64,000 nucleotides of DNA. Source: Brevirhabdus sp. (GTDB lineage: Bacteria; Pseudomonadota; Alphaproteobacteria; Rhodobacterales; Rhodobacteraceae). Every line of letters begins with the position of its first letter. Within the stretch, counting starts at the first letter, position 1. This document shows, piece after piece, positions 53,270-63,293 of this stretch. The stretch is taken from contig JAGXFH010000034.1 in the NCBI GenBank assembly GCA_024637315.1, positions 372,001 to 436,000 on the forward strand, in the 5' to 3' direction. The translations under genes and the position numbers were made by a program. The notes under the pieces are model-generated. The model did no database searches. It saw only the letters and a list, made by a program, of their open reading frames with translations, and had not been told where the DNA came from.

Positions 53270-53717
53270 GGTTTTCCTCCCAAACCAGCAGCACGCAAAC
53301 GACTATTCGTTCAACAGCACTGCAGTGCTTTTACAACGGAAAAACCGGCCTGAGAATGATTTCCGTCAATATCGAAGAAATTGCACTTGGCAGGAGACCA
53401 CCACAGTGGCGATAGCTCTTGGCACTGGCGTCCAACTCTTCTGCTGCTCAATCCCCAAAAGGCCAAGGTGCAATTGTTCGCCAGACCAGGACTACATCGA
53501 ATGCACGCATTAGGCTCCTCGCGTCATGCCGCAAAGGCGCATCGCTGTGTCGGTCCGCGCGGGGAGCAGGGCCAACGACGTCCAGCCATTCATGCTAGCG
53601 GCATCGAAATCGGGTAGCAATTTCCCTGATGTGTGACTATCCAGTCAAGCTTGACAGGTTCGAAATCCTTGTCCGAGGGCACTAAGGTTCTGGTTTACCC
53701 CACATTCTGAGAGCGGA

Positions 53718-54521
53718 TTACGCAAGTTCCGACAATGAGGCCATGAAGCTTGAGAATAACTCGCCCTGCGATCTCACGCGCAGCTTGGCATAGATGTTGC
53801 GGCGGTGAATGCGCACCGTGCCGGACGAGATGCCAAGCGCACGGCCCGTCGCGTCGGCGGAATGACCCTTGAGGATATATTCCACCACCTGCGCCTCGCG
53901 CGGGGTCAGAAGATTTCGCCCGAAACTCTGGAAGGCATCCTCGATCAGTTGCGGCAGACGCGCGCCGTCGGAGTTGGTCTGCGCTGAGAACTGGCTGCTC
54001 AGGCCACTCCACTGCCATTGCGCCGTGGATTCGACGAAGGGTAGGATCATCTCCAGGTCGCGGAACTCGCGGGCCGAGAAGGCCTTGTGCTCGCGCATCG
54101 CAGAAATCACGACGCTGACCGCGTTGCCCACATCGACGATAAAGCCTATTTCTTCGGCAAGACCGGTTTGAACGTAATAATTACGAAAATATTCTGCTTG
54201 GTAGAATCGGTCCGGCGCGAGATCGCGCAATCGCGCCAGACGCGACGTGGTAGGGGCCCGTGAGTTCAGATAGAATGGATCCAGCAGGTAGGGTCCCTCC
54301 TGATAGTCATCGACCATGACCGTTCGCTTGGTGGCGGGGAAATCATCAAAAATATCAATGGGCTTTTGGTCGTGGCGGTAGGCGAAGATCACTGTGAACT
54401 CGAACGGGACGATCGCCCGCATGGCGCCGGTCAGGGCCAGTGCAAAATCCGGCCTTCCCAAGGCAGAGACGGTACGGGCGCTGGCCTGAACCCAACGCGA
54501 CATCTGGGATTTTGCGTTCAT
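53718..54521 (-). CDS. LuxR-type HTH transcriptional regulator
   Basis: LLTPREAQVVEYILKGHSADATGRALGISSGTVRIHRRNIYAKLRVRSQGELFS. Confidence 0.9.
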   Translation of the reverse strand: MNAKSQMSRWVQASARTVSALGRPDFALALTGAMRAIVPFEFTVIFAYRHDQKPIDIFDDFPATKRTVMVDDYQEGPYLLDPFYLNSRAPTTSRLARLRDLAPDRFYQAEYFRNYYVQTGLAEEIGFIVDVGNAVSVVISAMREHKAFSAREFRDLEMILPFVESTAQWQWSGLSSQFSAQTNSDGARLPQLIEDAFQSFGRNLLTPREAQVVEYILKGHSADATGRALGISSGTVRIHRRNIYAKLRVRSQGELFSSFMASLSELA

Positions 54522-54640
54522 CTATGCCCTTTATGATATATACATCCAAATTGGTATCCCGTAGCATTTTTATGTGGTTGTGGCATAGACCTTCACGGTC
54601 GGTAAAGACAGGGTGTGATGTGCTCGACGCATATGCCGGG

Positions 54641-55786
54641 ATGGGAAGAGACATGCGGTCATCCTCAGAAGAAGGTGCAGCGCAGGATACTGGCAGTGAA
54701 CACGTCGCCGAGTTCATCGATGTGTCGAAACGGTTCGGCGATATTCTGGCTGCGGATCGATTGAATCTCGGGATTCGGCGCGGAGAGTTCCTGTCATTCC
54801 TCGGCCCCTCAGGGTGCGGCAAGACCACGGCGTTGCGCATGCTCGCCGGTTTCGAACCGCCCAGTGAAGGCACCGTGCGCATCGACGCGACCGATATGAG
54901 CGCCGTGCCCTCCCACCGGCGCCCGGTCAACATGGTGTTTCAGCACTATGCACTTTTCCCGCACATGACAGTGGCGCAGAACGTCGGCTATGGCTTGCGC
55001 CAGCGCCGCCCGCGCCTGCCCAAATCCGAAATCGGGGCGCAGGTAGACAAGGCTCTGGCCACCGTCCGCCTCAGCGATTTCGGCACACGTCGTGTTTGGG
55101 AGTTGTCGGGCGGTCAACAGCAGCGCGTCGCACTGGCGCGCGCCATCATCAACGAGCCAACGATTCTGCTTCTGGATGAGCCGATGGCGGCGCTGGATGC
55201 AAAGTTGCGCGCCGAGATGCAGCGCGAACTGCTTGATCTTCAGCGCAGCCTTGGGATCACCTTCGTGCTGGTCACTCACGATCAGGAAGAGGCGCTTTCG
55301 ATGTCGGATCGGATCTGCATCATGGGGCGCGGGCGGATCGTACAAGTGGGTACCCCGCAGGATCTCTACGACCGGCCGTGCAATCGCTATGTCGCCGATT
55401 TTGTAGGTAAAGCGAATATTCTGTCGGGCGAGGTTGTGGCACGGGAAGCTGGTCAAGCCAGGGTCGTTCTGGGCTGTGGCGCCGAGGTGTTGGTGCCCGA
55501 GGGCAACCCCGATGGCCGACGCCATGTCGATGTCGTCATACGTCCCGAGTGCCTGAGCCTGAGCGCCACGCATCAGGACGAGGATGCAGCCATTCGCGCG
55601 CGCGTCACTCATCGCACTTTTCTCGGCGATCATACCGAATACCTGCTGCAGGCCGAGGGGACCGGCTTGCTGCAGGTCAACCTGCCGCGCCAGGCTGAAA
55701 GAACTTCGGGCGGACACGGTGTGGGCGATGATGTGCACATTCTGTGGGCGGCTGGAACAGGCCTGGTCCTCGCAGCGGACGACTGA
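54641..55786 (+). CDS. polyamine-type ABC transporter ATP-binding protein (PotA-like)
   Basis: FLGPSGCGKTTALRMLAGFEPPSEGTVRI, NMVFQHYALFPHMTVAQNVGYGL, LSGGQQQRVALARA, TOBE-like C-terminus. Confidence 0.92.
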   Translation: MGRDMRSSSEEGAAQDTGSEHVAEFIDVSKRFGDILAADRLNLGIRRGEFLSFLGPSGCGKTTALRMLAGFEPPSEGTVRIDATDMSAVPSHRRPVNMVFQHYALFPHMTVAQNVGYGLRQRRPRLPKSEIGAQVDKALATVRLSDFGTRRVWELSGGQQQRVALARAIINEPTILLLDEPMAALDAKLRAEMQRELLDLQRSLGITFVLVTHDQEEALSMSDRICIMGRGRIVQVGTPQDLYDRPCNRYVADFVGKANILSGEVVAREAGQARVVLGCGAEVLVPEGNPDGRRHVDVVIRPECLSLSATHQDEDAAIRARVTHRTFLGDHTEYLLQAEGTGLLQVNLPRQAERTSGGHGVGDDVHILWAAGTGLVLAADD

Positions 55787-55825
55787 CCAATCACAACAAC
55801 AAAAAGTTCAACAAGGGAGAACCCG

Positions 55826-56980
55826 ATGACCAGAGACAATTCGCCGATCACCCGGCAGAAATTCATGGAAGAACTGCGCCGCTACGAAAAGGGATCGATC
55901 ACCCGGCGGCATTTCTTGGGAGCCACGGGCCTTGGCACCGCGATGGCGGTGATGGGCGGCGCCGTGCCGAGCCTGTTGCCCGGTCGCGCTCAGGCGCAGG
56001 ACCTTGGCAACCGCGTTGTTCTGGCAACCTGGCCGAACTATCACGACGCGGCGAATTTCGACCGCTTCGCCGAAGAGACGGGAGTGTTCGCGCAGGTCAA
56101 CGTATTCGGCTCGAACGAGGAGATGCTGGCCAAACTGCAGGCCGGCGGATCGGGATGGGATGTGTTTGTGCCCACCAATTACGCCATCTCGACCTATGTC
56201 GAGGCCGATCTGATCGAGCCTCTCGATCTGTCAAGACTGCCCAACTACGATGCCGCAGCTTTCGAACAGCGGTTTGCCGATGCGGGCACGATCGATGGCA
56301 CCACCTATGCAGTACCCAAGAACTGGGGCACCACCGGTATCGCCTTCAACTCGTCCAAGACTGGCGGCGTGGTGGACAGCTGGAAGACCTTCTTTGACGG
56401 TGCCCGCGATCAGTTCGACGGACGTGTGATGGTGCATGATTATCAGCTGACGACGATCGGCAATGCGCTGGTCTATTTCGGACACAGCTTCAATTCGGTC
56501 GATCCCGCGGAACTGGCCGATGCCGAAAATCTGCTGATCGATGTCAAGCCGCATCTGTTCGCCATTTCATCGGATTATCAGCCCTCGATGCGCAATGGCG
56601 ATGCCTGGCTGACCATGTGCTGGACCGGTGACGGCAAGCAGATGAACTCTGACATGCCCGAGATCGGCTTTGCCTTGGGCCGCGAAGGCGGTGAAATCTG
56701 GTCGGACTACTACGCCGTTCCCAAGGGCGCGCCGCATCGCGAGGCAGCCTATGCGCTGATAAACTATCTGCTGGATCCGGAGGTGAATGCGCGAGAGGCG
56801 CTGGCGCATGGCTATCCGGTAGCGGATTCCCGGACCAATGCGCTGCTGCCCGAGGAACTGCTCAATGATCCCATCCTCTATCCGGCGGCCGAAAGCCTGA
56901 CGCCACTTGAATTCGGGGCGGCTGTGACCCTCACTGATCCAAACCGGGCAGAACTCATGGCGCGCTTCAAATCTGCCTGA
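55826..56980 (+). CDS. ABC transporter substrate-binding protein, spermidine/putrescine-like (PotD/PotF)
   Basis: TAT-like RRHFLGATGLGTAMAVMGGAVPSL; LQAGGSGWDVFVPTNYAISTYVEADLIEPLDLSRLPN. Confidence 0.9.
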   Translation: MTRDNSPITRQKFMEELRRYEKGSITRRHFLGATGLGTAMAVMGGAVPSLLPGRAQAQDLGNRVVLATWPNYHDAANFDRFAEETGVFAQVNVFGSNEEMLAKLQAGGSGWDVFVPTNYAISTYVEADLIEPLDLSRLPNYDAAAFEQRFADAGTIDGTTYAVPKNWGTTGIAFNSSKTGGVVDSWKTFFDGARDQFDGRVMVHDYQLTTIGNALVYFGHSFNSVDPAELADAENLLIDVKPHLFAISSDYQPSMRNGDAWLTMCWTGDGKQMNSDMPEIGFALGREGGEIWSDYYAVPKGAPHREAAYALINYLLDPEVNAREALAHGYPVADSRTNALLPEELLNDPILYPAAESLTPLEFGAAVTLTDPNRAELMARFKSA

Positions 56981-56996
56981 GAGACGGAAACGGACG

Positions 56997-57854
56997 ATGG
57001 CCATCACCCAAGCACGCGCCCGTGCGCTGCTGCTGACCCCTGCGGGTCTGTGGTATGCGGCACTGTTGCTGTTTCCACTGGCCGTCGTCCTGATCTTTTC
57101 CTTTGGCGAGCGCAACCCGATCGGCGGCTATGCGCCTGGGTTCACACTAGAACAATATGCGAACCTTCCTGCGCGGTTCGCCGCTTTTCGCAATACACTC
57201 ACCCTGGCTCCGCTGGGTACTGTGGCGGCGCTGCTCATCGCCTACCCGCTGGCCTATTACTTGGCAATCAAGGTCTCGGTCCGATGGAAGACCACACTGC
57301 TGATCCTCGTGATCGTGCCGTTCTGGACCTCGATTCTGATCCGCTCCTATGCATGGATCTATCTGTTGGGCGGCAATGGTATTCCCGCCCTGTTAGAAGC
57401 TTTTGGCCTTGGTGAACTTCGCCTGATCAACACGCCCTTCGCGGTATTGGTGGGCATCGTCTACGGCTACCTGCCGTTGATGGTTTTCCCGATCTACGTG
57501 GCGCTGGAAAAACTCGACAAGAGCCTGCTGGAAGCGGCCTCGGACCTTGGCGCGCCTCCTTGGCGAAGCTTTTTGCAGATCACCCTGCCGATGTCGATGC
57601 CGGGGGTCATGACCGGGTCCATGCTGGTGTTCATCCTGCTGACAGGTGAATTCCTGATCCCGGCCATCCTGGGCGGCGGCAAGGTGTTCTTTGTCGGCAA
57701 TGCGCTGGTCGATCTGTTCTTGCAGTCGCGCAACTGGGCGTTCGGGTCGGCGGTCGCGGTCGCACTTATCGTGATCATGCTGATCGTCGTGGCGCTCTAT
57801 ACCCGCGCGGTCAGGCGATTTGGCGTTCGCCGCGACGATGTGGGGCTGATGTGA
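56997..57854 (+). CDS. ABC transporter permease (PotB-like)
   Basis: FWTSILIRSYAWIYLLGGNG; EAASDLGAPPWRSFLQITLPMSMPGVMTG. Confidence 0.92.
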   Translation: MAITQARARALLLTPAGLWYAALLLFPLAVVLIFSFGERNPIGGYAPGFTLEQYANLPARFAAFRNTLTLAPLGTVAALLIAYPLAYYLAIKVSVRWKTTLLILVIVPFWTSILIRSYAWIYLLGGNGIPALLEAFGLGELRLINTPFAVLVGIVYGYLPLMVFPIYVALEKLDKSLLEAASDLGAPPWRSFLQITLPMSMPGVMTGSMLVFILLTGEFLIPAILGGGKVFFVGNALVDLFLQSRNWAFGSAVAVALIVIMLIVVALYTRAVRRFGVRRDDVGLM

Positions 57855-57858
57855 GGGT

Positions 57859-58668
57859 ATGATGAGGTTCTATGCTGTCGCAGTCTACGGCTTTCTCTAC
57901 CTGCCCATCGCGATCATCGCGCTTTTTTCCTTCTCGGCGGGAAGGTCGGCCAGTTCGATGGACGGGTTTTCGACCGGGTGGTACGTACGGGCGCTCAGCA
58001 ATCCCTTCGTGATGGAGGCGCTCTGGACATCGCTGAAGGTGGCATTCTTTTCGGCCGTTCTGGCCACGGTGTCGGGCACAATGGCAGCGCTGGCGCTGAC
58101 CGGCATGAAAGGGCGGCTGCGCGCGATTTTCGACGTGCTGGTGATGATTGCGGTGATGATTCCGGGCGTCGTGATCGGTATCGCCGCGTTGATCGCCCTG
58201 GCGACAGCGTTCAGTGCTATCAATCCCTGGCTCGAGGTCGTTTTGGGCCGCCAACTATCCATGGGTCTGGGCACTCTTATCGGTCTGCATGGAATGTTCA
58301 CCATGTCGCTCGTGGTGCTCTTGGTCCGCGGCCGACTGGAAACCTTCGATCGGGCGCAGATCGAGGCGTCCAACGATCTTGGTGCCAGCCCTCTCGGGAC
58401 TTTCCTGCAGGTGACGCTGCCGCAGATCGCGCCGGCCATTCTGGCGGGCTTCTTGCTGGCCTTCACCTTCAGTTTCGATGACTTCATCATGGCGTTCTTT
58501 GTCGCCGGGTCAGAGACCACGCTGCCGATCTACATATTCTCGTCCATCCGACGCGGTGTCACGCCCGAGATCAACGCGATCGGCACCATGGTGATGGTGG
58601 CCTCGCTTACCCTGCTGATCATTGCGCAGATCTTGTTGCGAACAGGCACATTGCGGGCGAAGGGCTGA
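57859..58668 (+). CDS. ABC transporter permease (PotC-like)
   Basis: EASNDLGASPLGTFLQVTLPQIAPAILAGFLLAFTFSFDDFIMAFF. Confidence 0.92.
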   Translation: MMRFYAVAVYGFLYLPIAIIALFSFSAGRSASSMDGFSTGWYVRALSNPFVMEALWTSLKVAFFSAVLATVSGTMAALALTGMKGRLRAIFDVLVMIAVMIPGVVIGIAALIALATAFSAINPWLEVVLGRQLSMGLGTLIGLHGMFTMSLVVLLVRGRLETFDRAQIEASNDLGASPLGTFLQVTLPQIAPAILAGFLLAFTFSFDDFIMAFFVAGSETTLPIYIFSSIRRGVTPEINAIGTMVMVASLTLLIIAQILLRTGTLRAKG

Positions 58669-58689
58669 TTGACATTGCAGGAGACAGGG

Positions 58690-59445
58690 ATGCTCAAGGA
58701 CCGAATCGCGCTGGTCACCGCCGCTGGTTCCGGTATTGGTCGAGCCGGAGCCATCGCCATGGCCCGCGAAGGGGCCTGTGTGATTGTCACCGATCTGGAT
58801 GGGGCGCAGGCACAGGAGACACTGGCGCTGATCGAGGCGGCGGGTGGGCGAGGCGCGGCCTTCAAGCTTGACGTGACCGACGACGCGGCTTGCGGCCGCG
58901 CGGTCACCCAAATTCTTGAGGCGCACGGGCGAATCGACGTCCTGCATAGCCATGCGGGCGTCCAGATACCCGGACGTCTAGAGGATGTGACACCCGATCA
59001 GATGGATTCCGCCTGGGCGCTCAATGTGCGGGCGCATTTCGTGCTTGTACAGGCGCTCATTTCGCCGATGCGCTCTCAGGGTGGCGGATCGGTTATCGTG
59101 ACGGCGTCGAACTCAGGTTGCCAGTATGACCGTGGCATGATCTCATACACCACAACCAAGCACGCCGCCGTTGCGATGGTGAAGCAGATGGCGGTCGATT
59201 ACGCGCATGAGAACATTCGTTTCAACGCTCTCTGCCCAGGCTTTGTCGACACACGTTTCAATGCCGGGTTCGAGACGCAGATGGGGGGACGCGCGGCGCT
59301 CGAATCCTATGTCGCGGGCTCGATCCCTATGGGGCGCTGGGCGAGCGTCGAGGAGATTGCGGAAGGAATCGTCTATCTGGCCTCGGACAGGTCGAGTTTC
59401 GTCACCGGATTGGCTCTGGTGATTGATGGTGGCGAGATACTCTGA
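58690..59445 (+). CDS. SDR family NAD(P)-dependent oxidoreductase
   Basis: ALVTAAGSGIGRAGAIAMAREGA; YTTTKHAAVAMVKQMAVDYAHENIRFNALCPGFVDT. Confidence 0.93.
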   Translation: MLKDRIALVTAAGSGIGRAGAIAMAREGACVIVTDLDGAQAQETLALIEAAGGRGAAFKLDVTDDAACGRAVTQILEAHGRIDVLHSHAGVQIPGRLEDVTPDQMDSAWALNVRAHFVLVQALISPMRSQGGGSVIVTASNSGCQYDRGMISYTTTKHAAVAMVKQMAVDYAHENIRFNALCPGFVDTRFNAGFETQMGGRAALESYVAGSIPMGRWASVEEIAEGIVYLASDRSSFVTGLALVIDGGEIL

Positions 59446-59843
59446 AGCGCCTCATGGCGCAGATGAAGACCCCGTCTTACATAGTCCGCGTCACCTCCAT
59501 CATCTTCGCTCCTTGAAAGCTACGAGGAACGAGAATCCCTCCGGTGTTGAAATCCTCAAATCTGTCCCACAGGTGCTGACGTCAGGCACTTGCACCCAAA
59601 TTTCGAAAGAACTTAGGACCACCAGGCAACGACGATGGATGGGTAGCGTCGCGAATGGCCGGGTCCACCGACCATGCACAAAACAAGGCTGCCGAAAAGT
59701 CGCGCTAAAATTGAGATACATCGCTGTCGGGGCGATCCGATCCAGAGTGAAACGCACCTCGTTTGGCGGAAGATTTGATTCGTCATCGGTGGCAAGGATT
59801 TCAGATCAAGCGAAAGTGAACGTTTCTCCGCGGCACCTCGGTC

Positions 59844-60242
59844 GTGACAATGGACAATCCTTTGAGCGATACTTATCTTGGAGCGATGTTCACACGTGTC
59901 ATCATGGTGCTTGCCGTACTCGCGATCATAGCGGTGACGACGGTGACCTCGGCGCACGCCGTGCGCATGAGTGTCGAGCCGGCTACCGCTGGTCATGTCA
60001 GCGATATGATGCAGGCGCCGCACAATAGTGAACTTTCCTGCGACCTCGACCAGCACTGTGGAACGGCTGACGCCGGATTGTGCGACTTCGTTTGCTTGGG
60101 TCTTTCGGCTTTCCTGACGACGGCAGGCCAGGAAACTGAACACGAATGCGGGCCAGCCGGCTATGAGCTGGCTACCGTGGCAAACCATGCCAGCCTGACG
60201 CCCGGCTTGGGCGAACGCCCTCCCAGACTCTGTTTCCTCTGA
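59844..60242 (+). CDS. hypothetical secreted Cys/His-containing protein upstream of the multicopper oxidase
   Basis: TM/signal MFTRVIMVLAVLAIIAVTTVTSAHA; SCDLDQHCGTADAGLCDFVCLG; collinear with MCO. Confidence 0.6.
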   Translation: MTMDNPLSDTYLGAMFTRVIMVLAVLAIIAVTTVTSAHAVRMSVEPATAGHVSDMMQAPHNSELSCDLDQHCGTADAGLCDFVCLGLSAFLTTAGQETEHECGPAGYELATVANHASLTPGLGERPPRLCFL

Positions 60243-60314
60243 TCGCGCCCGGACTGCCGTCTGCGGCGTCCTATTGGCATTTGTAACGGGACGGGATGTC
60301 CCGAGGAGACGACC

Positions 60315-61847
60315 ATGAACACCCTTTCGCGACGCGGCTTTCTGGCCGCAAGTTCGGCGGCGCTGGCCATCGCACATCTTCCGCGCGCCGCCATGGCGCA
60401 GGCGCCGGTGCCTCTCGCCCTGTCCGCCGCAACCCGCACGCTCGACATCGACGGTCGCGCGGCTACTGTTTTCGGTCTTGCCGGTCCCGTTGGACAGGGC
60501 CTGGTTCTCGACCCCGGACAGAGGTTCCGAGTCGATCTGACCAACGATCTCGATGTGGGCACAGTCATCCACTGGCACGGCCAGATCCCGCCCAATGCGC
60601 AGGACGGCGTACCGGACATGCCGATGCCGCTTCTCGCGCCATCAGAGACCCGGTCCTACGATTTCGAGGCCCGACCGGGCACTCACTGGATGCACAGCCA
60701 TGTGCCGGTCCAGGAGATGCGGCTTCTTGCGGCGCCGCTGATCGTTCGCGCGCCCGAAGATATCGCCGCCGACCGGCAGGAGGTCGTGATGTTCCTGCAT
60801 GACTTCTCCTTCAAGTCGCCTGAAGAGGTGCTGGAGGAGATCAGCGGCGGGCATGGTGACGGACATGGCGCAGGACATGGCGCTGGTTCCGGTGCGCCGT
60901 CCATGCAGGGCATGCCCATGGGAGGCATGGGCGCGATTCAGGGCATGGAGCATGGAGCCATGGGCGGCATGCCGATGGGCAATATGTCCGGAATGGGCGG
61001 GATGATGGGCATGGGCGGCATGGCCATGGACCTGAACGATCACGACTGGGACGCCTATCTTGCCAATGACCGGACCCTGTCGGACCCAGAGGTGGTTCAG
61101 GTCGAGCGCGGCGGTCGCATCCATCTGCGGGTCATCAACGCCGCCGCGGCCACTGTGTTCTGGATCGACACCGGGGCGGCGCAGGCGCGGCTCGTCGCGG
61201 CGGACGGACATGGCGTGCAGCCCGTCTTGGGTACCCGGTTCGGTCTGGCGATGGGTCAACGCCTGGATCTGGAGATCGACCTGCCGAACGAGGCCGGCGC
61301 CTGGCCGATCCTCGCGCTGCGCGAAGGCGCGCGCGAGCGCACCGGCCTTATCCTTGCCACGCAGGGTGCCGAAGTTCGGCGCATTGACGCCGTAGCCGAG
61401 TCCGAGGCGCCTGCCTTCGACATCGATCTTGCGCAGGAAACGCGCCTGATCGCCCTGGACCCACTTCCGGATCGGCCCGTCGGCCACAGCCAGATGCTGA
61501 TGCTGGGCGGTTCCATGCAGCCCTATATCTGGACAATCAACGGCGCTGTCTGGGGCCAGCATCGGCCGGTTACCGCCCGCAGCGGCGAGCGTGTCGTGCT
61601 GTCGTTTCACAACATGTCGATGATGGGGCACCCGATGCATCTGCACGGCCATGTGTTCCAGGTCGTCGGACTGAATGGTCGTGCGGTGTCGGGCGCGCTG
61701 CGCGACACGGTCTATGTACCGCCGATGTCGATGGTCGATGTCGCGCTCGATGCCGGCGAGGCCGCGCGCTGGATGCTGCATTGCCACCACATGCCGCATC
61801 TCGCTTCGGGAATGATGACCGAGTTCGCGGTCACGGCCTCGGCCTGA
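60315..61847 (+). CDS. multicopper oxidase (Tat-exported, CopA-like)
   Basis: SRRGFLAASSAALAIAHLPRAAMAQA; HWHG, HWMHSHVPVQEMR, HPMHLHGHVF, LHCHHMPHLASGMM; Met/His-rich insert. Confidence 0.93.
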   Translation: MNTLSRRGFLAASSAALAIAHLPRAAMAQAPVPLALSAATRTLDIDGRAATVFGLAGPVGQGLVLDPGQRFRVDLTNDLDVGTVIHWHGQIPPNAQDGVPDMPMPLLAPSETRSYDFEARPGTHWMHSHVPVQEMRLLAAPLIVRAPEDIAADRQEVVMFLHDFSFKSPEEVLEEISGGHGDGHGAGHGAGSGAPSMQGMPMGGMGAIQGMEHGAMGGMPMGNMSGMGGMMGMGGMAMDLNDHDWDAYLANDRTLSDPEVVQVERGGRIHLRVINAAAATVFWIDTGAAQARLVAADGHGVQPVLGTRFGLAMGQRLDLEIDLPNEAGAWPILALREGARERTGLILATQGAEVRRIDAVAESEAPAFDIDLAQETRLIALDPLPDRPVGHSQMLMLGGSMQPYIWTINGAVWGQHRPVTARSGERVVLSFHNMSMMGHPMHLHGHVFQVVGLNGRAVSGALRDTVYVPPMSMVDVALDAGEAARWMLHCHHMPHLASGMMTEFAVTASA

Positions 61848-61853
61848 ACTGAG

Positions 61854-62525
61854 ATGAGCTTGCAAGCCGGCATCCTCGCGGGGCTGGCGATCGTCGGGAT
61901 CGCCCTGCTCGGCATCTGGCTGTTCGCACCTTCGGTGTTCACCGAGGCACAGCGTATGCTGAACCGCGAGAACATCGAGGCGCTGGTCGCCCGCGCTGGC
62001 GTCTGGGGGCCGCTTCTCATCGTCACGCTCATGACCGTCGCGGTCGTGGCCAGTCCGATCCCGAGCGCCCCGATCGCGCTGGCCGCCGGAGCGGCCTACG
62101 GGCATGTCTGGGGGACGGTGCAGGTCGTGATCGGCGCGGAGATCGGAGCGCTGATTGCGTTCGGCCTCGCACGGGTTCTGGGGCATGATGTCTTGCGACG
62201 GGTGTTGGGTGACCGCATCGATGCAGGGCTGCTCGGGTCGCAAAGCGCATTGACGGTGACAGTCTTCGCAAGCCGTCTGTTGCCCTTCGTGTCTTTCGAC
62301 ATGATCAGCTACGCGGCGGGGCTCAGCCGCTTGCATGCCTGGCGGTTCGCGCTGGCGACGCTGGCAGGGATTGTTCCGGCCAGCTTCCTTCTGGCCCATG
62401 TCGGCGGCGAGGCGGTCAGCGGAGATCTGGGCCGCGCAAGTTGGGCAGTGCTTGCCCTCGGTCTGGTCACCGGATTGCCGCTGCTCTGGATGGCGACCCG
62501 TCGGCAAACCAGAGAGAAACCCTGA
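61854..62525 (+). CDS. TVP38/TMEM64 family membrane protein
   Basis: PSAPIALAAGAAYGHVWGTVQVVIGAEIGALIAFGLARVLG; SRLLPFVSFDMISYAAGLSRLHAWRFALATLAGIVPASFLLAHVG. Confidence 0.88.
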   Translation: MSLQAGILAGLAIVGIALLGIWLFAPSVFTEAQRMLNRENIEALVARAGVWGPLLIVTLMTVAVVASPIPSAPIALAAGAAYGHVWGTVQVVIGAEIGALIAFGLARVLGHDVLRRVLGDRIDAGLLGSQSALTVTVFASRLLPFVSFDMISYAAGLSRLHAWRFALATLAGIVPASFLLAHVGGEAVSGDLGRASWAVLALGLVTGLPLLWMATRRQTREKP

Positions 62526-63286
62526 TGGCGAAGACCCTTACACCGCGATCGCGTTTGAAGGACGTGCCTTGGACCGTCGTCCGCCGGATGATCTTGGCAA
62601 CGCTCCGCCGGTCGGCCGACAAGGTGCTCTTGACCCGTGAGATCTCCGAAAACGGCCAGACATCGCGCCGCTGGTTGCCACCAGATGTTGATCGGTTCAT
62701 GTCAAAAGTCGCGGCTGTGGCGGACGATCTACGCCCGGTTGCAAATCTCGATGCTTTGCCGAAGGCCGGCAATAGGCTGATGGTCGAAATGGCGGTCTTC
62801 ACCAGCGCCGCCTATCGCGTCTTGCTCGATTATGGTATCCCGGCAGACAGCGCCCGCGCTCTTGTGGCAGATGTCGGTTGGGACTACTACGCCCGGCTCC
62901 TGCGCCTGACGTCCCTTCCGTTCCGGCTGACCTCACGCGATCCTGGGCTGCGCCTGCGACGAACGATCCGGCTCTTGCTAAGGTTTCCGTTCAGCGCACC
63001 CGGCGCGCCCGGCTACGCCGTGGATGTGCGCACCGAAGGTCCTGACATCCTGACGTATTTCACGCATTGCCCACCGCAGACCTTCGTTCGCACCCTGATC
63101 GCCACCCAGGGGGATCGTGGTGATCTGGAGGCGTTTCGGCAAAGTTGGTGCAAGTATGATTGGCCGGGCGCCGATCTGATCGCCGATGATGGAAAACGTG
63201 GCCATTATGTTCGGCGCCAGACGCTGTCGGCAGGGGACCCCCGGTGCGACATGTGCTGGGCCGCTCATGGACGCGACGAGGTTTAA
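62525..63286 (+). CDS. L-2-amino-thiazoline-4-carboxylic acid hydrolase family protein
   Basis: C-terminal VRRQTLSAGDPRCDMCWAAHG and overall layout resemble the ATC_hydrolase family; recognised by eye only. Confidence 0.65.
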   Translation: MAKTLTPRSRLKDVPWTVVRRMILATLRRSADKVLLTREISENGQTSRRWLPPDVDRFMSKVAAVADDLRPVANLDALPKAGNRLMVEMAVFTSAAYRVLLDYGIPADSARALVADVGWDYYARLLRLTSLPFRLTSRDPGLRLRRTIRLLLRFPFSAPGAPGYAVDVRTEGPDILTYFTHCPPQTFVRTLIATQGDRGDLEAFRQSWCKYDWPGADLIADDGKRGHYVRRQTLSAGDPRCDMCWAAHGRDEV

Positions 63287-63293
63287 GAAAAAC

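Noticed and set aside
47641-54000. Second dusA att-core copy marking the island's other end
   Set aside because: Scanned for GGTCCAGTCCATCAT-like sequence on both strands and found none; the far end is deleted or outside the window
60642-62507. 621-aa minus-strand ORF over the multicopper oxidase and TVP38 genes
   Set aside because: Low-complexity shadow ORF; both plus-strand proteins have family motifs
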